The notes beneath the pieces are model-generated. The model was given only the letters and a program-made list of their open reading frames with translations, was not told the DNA's origin and searched no databases. DNA of 64,000 bases from Trebonia sp050013875 (lineage in GTDB: Bacteria; Actinomycetota; Actinomycetes; Streptosporangiales; Streptosporangiaceae), in NCBI GenBank assembly GCA_050013875.1, contig JBEKEK010000001.1, positions 62,001 to 126,000 on the forward strand, written 5' to 3'. Below are positions 58,204 to 64,000 of this stretch, in pieces. The stretch's first letter is position 1. Every line of letters begins with the position of its first letter. Made by a program: the position numbers and the translations under genes.

Positions 58204-59802
58204 TCACATCCGGAAGACGCCGAAGCCCCGGCGCCCCTCGACTGGTCCCGAGTGCGCCGCGGACAGCGCCATGCCGAGGACGGAGCGGGTGTCCCGCGGA
58301 TCGATCACGCCGTCGTCGTAGAGCCGGGCGCTGACGAAGAAGGCGTGCGACTCCCGTTCGATCTGCGCCTCGATCGCCTGCCGCCGCTTGCCGTCGGCCT
58401 CGGCATCAAACTCCCGCCCGGCGGCGTCGGCGGAAGCCTTGCCGACGATCGACAGCACCCCGGCCAATTGCTGGGCGCCCATCACCGCGAGCTTGGCGTT
58501 GGCCCAGGCGAACATCAGCCGCGGGTCGTAGGCGCGCCCGGACATGCCGTAGTTGCCCGCACCGAAGGAGGCGGCGACGTTGACGGTGATGTGCGGGACG
58601 GTCGAGTTGGTCACGGCGTTGATCATCTTGGCCCCGTCCTTGATGATGCCGCCCTGCTCGTACTGGGTGCCGACCATGTACCCGGTGGTGTTCTGCAGGA
58701 AGATCAGCGGAGTGTCGCTTTGGTTGGCGAGCAAGATGAACTCGCTTGCCTTCTTGGCCTCCTCGCTGAACAGCACCCCGCGCTCGTTGGCGAGGACGCC
58801 GACCGGGTAGCCGTGGATCGATGTCCAGCCGGTCACCAGGCTGGTCCCGTAGCGGGACTTGTACTCGGACAAGCGCGAGCCGTCGACGATGCGCGCGATC
58901 ACCTCGCGCGGGTCGAACGGCACCCGGAAGTCGGCCGAGACGATCCCGAGCAGCTCGTCCGGGTCGTAGATCGGCTCCTCGACCGGGCACCGCGGCCGCG
59001 GCCCGAGCTTGTGCCAGTTGAGATCGGCGACGATCTGGCGGCCGATGCGGATGCAGTCCAGTTCGTCGACCGCGAAGTAGTCGGCCACCCCGGAGACCCG
59101 CGAGTGCATGTCGGCGCCGCCGAGCGACTCGTCGTCGGCGTTCTCGCCGGTGGCCATCTTCACCAGCGGGGGGCCGCCAAGGAAGACCTTGGCCTGCTGG
59201 TCGACAAGCACGGAGTAGTCGCACATGCCAGGGATATAGGCGCCGCCCGCGGTGGAGTTGCCGAAGACCAGCGCGATCGTGGCGATGCCGCGGGAGGACA
59301 GTTCCGTCAGGTCATGGAAGATCTTGCCCGCCCCGACGAACAGGTCCGACTGGGTGGGCAGGTCCGCTCCCCCGGACTCCACCAGGTTGATCACCGGCAG
59401 CCGGTTGCACCGGGCGATCTCGAGCGCGCGCAGGGTCTTGCGCAGCGTGTACGGGTTCATCGCACCGCCGCGCACGGTGGGATCGTGCGCGATCAGCACG
59501 CACTCGACGCCGGACACGACACCGATACCGGTCACCATGCTCGCGCCCACCGGGAAGTCGGTGCCCCAGGCGGCCAGCGACGACAGCTCGAGCAGCGGTG
59601 AGTCCCGGTCGACCAGCAACTCGATCCGCTCGCGGGCCAGCAGCCTGCCGCGGTCGCGGTGCCGCTTGGCATACTTCGGCCCGCCGCCGGCCCGGGCGAG
59701 TTCGAGCTGCTGGTCAAGCGCGGCGATCGCGGCCAGCTGGCCGGCGCGGTTGTCGCGGTAGGTATCGCTCGTCGTATCGACTCGGGAGCTCAGGACCGGC
59801 AT
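58204..59802 (-). CDS. acyl-CoA carboxylase carboxyltransferase subunit (beta)
   Basis: A 532-residue carboxyltransferase of the methylcrotonyl/geranyl-CoA type: KRHRDRGRLLARERIELLVD, GVECVLIAHDPTVRGGAMNP, GGADLPTQSDLF, FGNSTAGGAYIPGMCDYSV, IFLQNTTGYMVGTQYEQGGI and the C-terminal SARLYDDGVIDPRDTRSVLG. The DDGVIDPRDTR motif is shared by the MCC/GCC beta group. First gene of the minus-strand atu-like operon. MCC versus GCC specificity depends on active-site residues not safely aligned here. Confidence 0.92.
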   Translation of the reverse strand: MPVLSSRVDTTSDTYRDNRAGQLAAIAALDQQLELARAGGGPKYAKRHRDRGRLLARERIELLVDRDSPLLELSSLAAWGTDFPVGASMVTGIGVVSGVECVLIAHDPTVRGGAMNPYTLRKTLRALEIARCNRLPVINLVESGGADLPTQSDLFVGAGKIFHDLTELSSRGIATIALVFGNSTAGGAYIPGMCDYSVLVDQQAKVFLGGPPLVKMATGENADDESLGGADMHSRVSGVADYFAVDELDCIRIGRQIVADLNWHKLGPRPRCPVEEPIYDPDELLGIVSADFRVPFDPREVIARIVDGSRLSEYKSRYGTSLVTGWTSIHGYPVGVLANERGVLFSEEAKKASEFILLANQSDTPLIFLQNTTGYMVGTQYEQGGIIKDGAKMINAVTNSTVPHITVNVAASFGAGNYGMSGRAYDPRLMFAWANAKLAVMGAQQLAGVLSIVGKASADAAGREFDAEADGKRRQAIEAQIERESHAFFVSARLYDDGVIDPRDTRSVLGMALSAAHSGPVEGRRGFGVFRM

Positions 59803-60070
59803 GGTCGGACTCCGTCTCTGCGGTCGCGTCGCGGCGGCTGGTCCACCGCGTCATCAGGTGCCAGGCTGGGACTGGCGATCAGTCAGCTGTCAGTGAATCG
59901 TCATTAACTTCTATGCCACTATGGCCGATAGCGCCGCCCGCGGTCAACCAAGGTACCAAGCTCACCGATTCAAACTTCACTCTAGGCAATCGGCAGGTTA
60001 AGGCTCTACGCTGCTTGGAGTGAATTGCTAGTCACTACTCCGCCGCGGATCCGCAGAGAGGCTGACCGCC
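59803..60070. promoter_or_regulatory. divergent promoter region with repeated AGTGAAT elements
   Basis: 268 bp between the carboxyltransferase and acyl-CoA ligase genes. It holds two similar direct elements, AGTGAATCGTCATT (59892-59905) and AGTGAATTGCTAGT (60019-60032); the second is followed by TCACT (60032-60036), making an inverted AGTGA/TCACT pair. The spacing suits binding by the cluster TetR. Weak evidence. Confidence 0.35.
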
Positions 60071-61747
60071 ATGGAAGCTACGTTCGACGTGACCAGCCTG
60101 TATAACCGACGGGCGGTGAACCGCTGGGAACGCACCAGCGTGGGTGACCTGCTCGAGCGCGTCACCTGGAGCTTCCCCGACAAGGAGGCGATGGTCGGCG
60201 CCGACGGGGCCTTCGCCGACCCGCGGCTGGGACGGCTGACCTACCGGCAGGCCGACCAGCTGGCCAACCAGGTCGCCGACGGGCTGCTCGCGCGCGGACT
60301 GCGGCGCGGCGACATTGTCATGCTGTTCTGCGAGAACTCCGTCGAAGGCATCCTGCTCAAGCTCGGTGCGGCCAAGGCAGGCCTGGTCTGCGCGCCGATC
60401 AACCCGATGATGGCCCCGGACATGATCTCGGCCATGATCGACCTGGTCACGCCCAAGCTGGCCGTCGTCGACGCGGAACTGTGGCCGCGCGCGGAGAAGC
60501 CCTTCGCGGAGAAGGGCCTGGAGGTGGCGGTCACCGTCACCATCGGCGGCGATCCGGTCCCCGGAAGTGTCAGCTTCACCGATTTCGTGGCCGGCCGCGC
60601 CACCACAGAACCGGGCGTGGAAATCCACGGCGACGACATCTGGGAGATCCTCTTCACCTCGGGCACCACCGCGCTGCCCAAGGGCGTGATGATCTCCCAC
60701 ACCTGTTCCTACCTGGCCGCACTCGGATTCGCCCAGTCGCTGACCCGCGGCCTGCGGATCGAGAACGACCTGCGCCTGTGCACCTACCTGCCGATGCTCT
60801 ACCACGTCGGTGACCAGCCGTTCCTGTATTCGACCTTCCTGTCGGCCGGCACCCTGGTGATCGGCCGCCGGCCGAACGCCGCCGCGATCGCCGGCGCGAT
60901 CGCATCCGAACGGGTGACCGCGCTCTGGATCGGCTCGCCGGCGATGGTCGCGGCGCTGGACGCGGCGTTGAACGCCGACGCCGGCCTCGATGTCTCCTGC
61001 CTGAAGGTCATCGTCTACGGCTGGGCGGCGCTGCCGCCGAAGACGCTGGCGTCGATGAAGCGGCACTGCGGCGAGGACCTGCTGGTGTTCGAGATCTTCG
61101 GGCAGACCGAGTCGATCTCCTGCCACCGGTTCTGGCCGGACAAATGGTCTGCGCTGTACGCGCGGACCGCTCCGCAGCAGAACTACGTCGGGGTGCCGAG
61201 CCCGCTGCTCGCCTCGATCGTCATGGATCTCGACGGCCACGACCTGGCCGCGCAGCCGGGGGTGGCAGGGGAGGCGGTGTACCGCTCGCCGTCGATGATG
61301 TCGGGCTACTACCGCGACGAGACCGCCACCCGGGAGGCGTTCCGCTACGGCTGGTTCCACTCGGGCGACAGCTGCGCCTACGACGACCAAGGCCTGCGGA
61401 TCATGCTCGACCGCTACAAGGACATCATCAAGACCGGCGGCGAGAACGTCTCCAGCCTGCGGGTCGAGGCGGTGCTCAACCAGCACCCCGGCGTCGGCAA
61501 GGCGGTGGTCATCGGCCTGCCGCACGCCCGGTGGGGCGAGGCGGTGACCGCGGTGGTCGTGCGCCGCCCCGGTGCGGAGCCGACACCGGAGGAGATCATC
61601 ACCTTCTGCCGCGAGGTGCTGGCCGGCTACGAGACACCCAAGGACGTGGTCTTCGTCGACTCACTGCCGGAGACCGTCGGCGGCAAGGTCCTGAAGTACA
61701 AGCTGCGGGCAGGCCATTCCCGTCACTTCGGCGATCACCCGCACTGA
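60071..61747 (+). CDS. AMP-forming acyl-CoA synthetase (divergent from the atu-like operon)
   Basis: A 558-residue ANL ligase: LTYRQADQLANQVADGL, EILFTSGTTALPKGVMISH (P-loop), FEIFGQTESISCHRFWPD, WFHSGDSCAYDDQGLRIML and DRYKDIIKTGGENVSS, with GGKVLKYKLR holding the catalytic Lys. It would supply the CoA ester entering the divergent carboxylase/dehydrogenase pathway. The ATG at 60071 has AGAGAGG upstream. Confidence 0.92.
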   Translation: MEATFDVTSLYNRRAVNRWERTSVGDLLERVTWSFPDKEAMVGADGAFADPRLGRLTYRQADQLANQVADGLLARGLRRGDIVMLFCENSVEGILLKLGAAKAGLVCAPINPMMAPDMISAMIDLVTPKLAVVDAELWPRAEKPFAEKGLEVAVTVTIGGDPVPGSVSFTDFVAGRATTEPGVEIHGDDIWEILFTSGTTALPKGVMISHTCSYLAALGFAQSLTRGLRIENDLRLCTYLPMLYHVGDQPFLYSTFLSAGTLVIGRRPNAAAIAGAIASERVTALWIGSPAMVAALDAALNADAGLDVSCLKVIVYGWAALPPKTLASMKRHCGEDLLVFEIFGQTESISCHRFWPDKWSALYARTAPQQNYVGVPSPLLASIVMDLDGHDLAAQPGVAGEAVYRSPSMMSGYYRDETATREAFRYGWFHSGDSCAYDDQGLRIMLDRYKDIIKTGGENVSSLRVEAVLNQHPGVGKAVVIGLPHARWGEAVTAVVVRRPGAEPTPEEIITFCREVLAGYETPKDVVFVDSLPETVGGKVLKYKLRAGHSRHFGDHPH

Positions 61748-61789
61748 GCAGGAATCATGCCCGGGCTGACATTGGGAGGCCGAAGACGC

Positions 61790-61935
61790 GGTGATCACAG
61801 CCGGCCCTATGACTCTACCGAGGCGGCAATAGATAGCTTCGCCGCAACGGCGTGCTGTCTTGAAGTGCGGCTGGAAACCGATAATCAGTGGCGAGCGTAT
61901 GCGCCGCACGGATTGTCGGATTTGTTCGGCAATTC
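61790..61935 (+). pseudogene. nucleotidyltransferase-family (DUF925-type) remnant
   Basis: The plus strand reads YDSTEAAIDSFAATACCLEV, then RLETDNQWRAYAPHGLSDLF, the C-terminal core of the actinobacterial and proteobacterial nucleotidyltransferase family (pattern STEDAIDTW...ATAIGVRL...YAPFGLDDLF). The frame is lost after LFG and continues as IRPDRRLPADYARRV in another frame. No N-terminal part is present. Confidence 0.6.
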
Positions 61936-61960
61936 GCCCCGACCGCCGTCTTCCGGCTGA

Positions 61961-62257
61961 TTATGCCCGTCGAGTCGAGGTGGCGCTGCCGCCGTCAAAC
62001 TCGGGGGCTGGCTCCGGTTCCTGCCCGACGTCGTCCAGCATCGGCTGGCGCCGCACCTGAGCGGGTACAACGGTGGACGCTACCACCGCCGGATGGTGCT
62101 TAAAGTCGGGGTGCCGCTTAAGGTAGACGGGGATGACGCGGGTTTCCCGTGGGTGCCGGTCTGGATGCCTGAAGACCATCCACATCGGCACGCCAACCCA
62201 CAGCGCGAACGCGAGTACCATGAGCGGCACATTGATCCATAGAAATGCGACAGACAT
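61961..62257 (-). CDS. small single-span membrane protein, function unknown
   Basis: A 98-residue protein from ATG 62257, with AGGGGG 6 nt upstream. The N-terminus FLWINVPLMVLAFALWVGVPMW forms one membrane segment (quoted in part: residues 4-25), followed by a polar tail (HPDRHPRETRVIPVYLKRHP). GC is lower than in neighbouring genes. No recognised family; a supportive RBS and clear TM segment argue it is real. Its 3' end overlaps the nucleotidyltransferase relic region on the opposite strand. Confidence 0.55.
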   Translation of the reverse strand: MSVAFLWINVPLMVLAFALWVGVPMWMVFRHPDRHPRETRVIPVYLKRHPDFKHHPAVVASTVVPAQVRRQPMLDDVGQEPEPAPEFDGGSATSTRRA

Positions 62258-62651
62258 CGTTACCCCCTGACCCTGCCCGAGGGTGAGAGAGCAGGGTTTC
62301 TGCCGATAGCTTCCCATATTGGCATGCAGCGTCATCAATCTGCCGGAGCATTTGAGTCGCGCTTTATTGATTGTATCCGCAGGCCCTCGATGGGATGGCT
62401 CAAGAGAAACAAAGCCTTTTGTCCTGAACGGTCCCGTGCTTCACCTCGTCTTGAAACTTGAAACCACGGCCCGTTCCATACGCTAAATTTTGAGCCACTC
62501 ACCAGCGGGTCTCCTGCTCACATCACCAAATCATGTGATGCCGGCTCACCAAACCCGGCGGAAGGCTTGGGCCGAGCCGGTTGAGCTGAACCGAGCGCGG
62601 CTCTACGAGATCCTGAGGCTTGCTCGGCCAGGCTTCTTAAGGGAGTGCGAG
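62258..62651. other. 394-bp low-GC intergenic stretch
   Basis: Noticeably AT-richer than the rest of the window. It contains the promoter of the small membrane gene and the lead-in to the truncated MFS gene. No RNA gene, repeat or intact gene was recognised; a plus-strand reading (62490-62651) upstream of the MFS part shows no clear family. Confidence 0.5.
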
Positions 62652-63116
62652 ATGAGCACGAGGGCTGCCAGCGGCAGCACGGTCGACCGGCCGTGTGCTG
62701 ACTGCCTCGATCAGTCGGTGGCTGAGCTCGGGGTGTTCCTGGCGGCTCTGGCGCTGATCGTGGCCGGGCTGTCCGCCGCCTCGATGCCGATCTTCCTCGC
62801 CAGCACGGTAGTAAGCGGGGTGGCGGTGGGCGCCGTCTTCATGGGCAGCCTGGCCACCGCCAACCGGGTCGCCCCGGCGGAGATCCGCCGCCAGGTCATT
62901 TCAGCGTTTTTCGTGTTCGCCTACGTCGGCCTGACGATCCCCGTCATCGCCGTCGGATTCGGCTCGCAGGCGTTCGGTGACTTCCGTGCCATCCTCGGCT
63001 GCGCTATCGCACTGGCAGCGATCGCGCTGGCCTCGATGGCGGTCATCCGGCGGACCGCGGCCGCAGTCCGGATCGGTGACTGGGACGTCGACCCGGGACA
63101 CTGCCCGCGCCATTGA
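62652..63116 (+). pseudogene. MFS transporter C-terminal fragment
   Basis: From ATG 62652, 154 residues with about four hydrophobic segments: AELGVFLAALALIVAGLSA, IFLASTVVSGVAVGAVFMG, VISAFFVFAYVGLTIPVIAV and AILGCAIALAAIALASMAV. The segment FMGSLATANRVAPAEIRRQV is the inter-helix loop typical of MFS TM10-11. The N-terminal eight helices are missing, so a stand-alone transporter is unlikely. It may still be expressed. Confidence 0.65.
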
Positions 63117-63187
63117 AGAAACGAGAATGCGGTTCTAGTGTGGTCGCGGGAGCCTGTCCACCCCCCGAAGACGCGGGTAGGAAACCC

Positions 63188-64000
63188 ATGACCGAGAAAA
63201 CCGAGACCACCGTATCCCATCTGCGCTGGCAGGGCGCCGCGCTGCTGCCGCCGACAGTCAGGGAGGCGCTGACCGGCCCCGGCGCCGCCTTCGAGCTTGT
63301 CAGCGAGCCCGTGCTCGGCTATGACCACGTGGTGTTCGCGCGGCGCCCGCGTACGCTTCGCGACATGCTCGACAGCCAGGCGGCGGCCACGCCGGACCTG
63401 CCGTTTCTCATCTCCACCGGACGGCAGTGGACCTACCGCGAGGCAACCGAGGACATTGACGCCACCGCCGTCCTGCTCAGCGACCGCTACGGCGTGCGCG
63501 TAGGCGATCGGGTCGCGATCGTGGCGGCCAACCACGCCGAGTACGCGATCCTGATGTGGGCCGTGGTCACCCTGGGGGCGGTCGTCACCAGCCTGAATGG
63601 CTGGTGGACGGCACCCGAGCTCGAATACGGCACCGGCCTCACCACGCCGACGCTTATCGCCGGCGACGCACGGCGGCTCGCGCGGCTGAAAGGCGGCATC
63701 GTCGTGCCCCGCGGGGTACCGGTGCGCCAGCTCGACGAACTGCACGCCGAAGCCCACGACTTCGCCGGCCGGACTCCGCCGCGGCCGGACATCACCGAGG
63801 ATTCACCCGCGGTCATCCTGTTCACCAGCGGGACCACCGGACGTCCCAAGGGTGCCGTCCTGTCGCACCGCAACATCATCAACTTCGCGATGGTCAACCG
63901 CCTGCTTGCTGCCCTGGGCGCGGCCGCGGCGCAGGCCCCGGCCGGTCCACCGCCGCCGGGCTGCTCCATCGTGTCAAGCCCGATGTTCCACGTCTCCGGC
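63188..64000 (+). CDS. AMP-forming acyl-CoA synthetase, N-terminal part (partial at window edge)
   Basis: Open from ATG 63188 (AGGAAACCC upstream) to the window end, 271 codons without a stop. It has TLRDMLDSQAAATPDLPFLI, WTYREATEDIDATAVLL, VGDRVAIVAANHAEYAIL, VILFTSGTTGRPKGAVLSH (the ANL P-loop) and SPMFHVSG at the edge. A fatty-acid-CoA ligase (FadD)-like enzyme whose C-terminal domain lies outside the window. No neighbour visible to define a pathway. Confidence 0.9.
   Translation, partial: MTEKTETTVSHLRWQGAALLPPTVREALTGPGAAFELVSEPVLGYDHVVFARRPRTLRDMLDSQAAATPDLPFLISTGRQWTYREATEDIDATAVLLSDRYGVRVGDRVAIVAANHAEYAILMWAVVTLGAVVTSLNGWWTAPELEYGTGLTTPTLIAGDARRLARLKGGIVVPRGVPVRQLDELHAEAHDFAGRTPPRPDITEDSPAVILFTSGTTGRPKGAVLSHRNIINFAMVNRLLAALGAAAAQAPAGPPPPGCSIVSSPMFHVSG

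Noticed and set aside
56103..58334. 743-codon open frame antisense to the carboxylase alpha gene
   Set aside because: Caused by strong third-position GC bias; the opposite strand encodes a complete carboxylase with all motifs.
1..64000. CRISPR arrays, tRNA/rRNA genes, insertion sequences, attachment sites
   Set aside because: No spaced direct repeats of CRISPR type, no cloverleaf or rRNA segments recognised, and no transposase or integrase motifs in any frame.

Overview
The window reads as a chromosomal stretch of a high-GC actinomycete (Actinomycetia; genus not resolvable from sequence alone). The evidence is very high GC with strong third-position GC bias, many GTG and some TTG starts, ATGA/GTGA-coupled operons, an F420-type PPOX protein, an XRE plus HbhA/phasin-like pair, a single-chain long-chain acyl-CoA carboxylase and a TIGR03084-type protein. 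No rRNA, tRNA, CRISPR array, insertion sequence or phage module was found.

Layout. (1) 1-2.3 kb: the 3' end of an aromatic-ring FAD hydroxylase, an alpha/beta hydrolase and a one-domain VOC dioxygenase, resembling a meta-cleavage pathway end. (2) 2.3-30.9 kb: a catabolic island made of a nitronate monooxygenase-like flavoprotein; a P450/PRISE-type 5-beta-reductase/MarR operon; a six-gene operon (acyl-CoA dehydrogenase, SDR, acyl-CoA ligase, SCP2-type thiolase, DUF35 partner, second P450); a sugar-type (CUT2) ABC importer plus an MFS exporter; a seven-gene operon with four unusual crotonases, a class III CoA-transferase and a nitroreductase; an NTF2/TIM-barrel/ferredoxin operon; a second MarR paralogue; an NDP-forming acyl-CoA synthetase; and a VOC protein. 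AT-rich 17-bp elements close to TTAACATAGCTAACTAA occur at most promoters here and may be the operator of the two MarR paralogues. (3) 31-38 kb: a zone of decayed genes (cyclase, hemerythrin-like, AMP-ligase and monoacylglycerol-lipase fragments) among intact rpiA, thioesterase, sulfite-oxidase-family, XRE/phasin and PPOX genes. (4) 38.6-50.8 kb: a DNA ligase with an apparent internal deletion, DoxX, two SMP-30-like beta-propellers, a CMD protein, TetR, a BC-BCCP-CT carboxylase, a small kinase, a broken transaldolase and a ROK regulator. (5) 50.8-61.7 kb: an atu/liu-like cluster (acyl-CoA dehydrogenase, TetR, AtuA family, TIGR03084, crotonase, biotin-dependent carboxylase alpha and beta subunits, divergent acyl-CoA ligase). 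(6) 61.7-64 kb: a nucleotidyltransferase relic, a small membrane protein, a truncated MFS gene and the start of another acyl-CoA ligase.

Working model (inference): the 3-31 kb island takes up, oxidises (two P450s and a 3Fe-4S ferredoxin), CoA-activates and beta-oxidises or retro-aldol-cleaves a bulky cyclic terpenoid- or steroid-like compound under MarR control. The 51-62 kb cluster would handle branched acyl-CoAs through a carboxylation route. The substrate cannot be determined from sequence.
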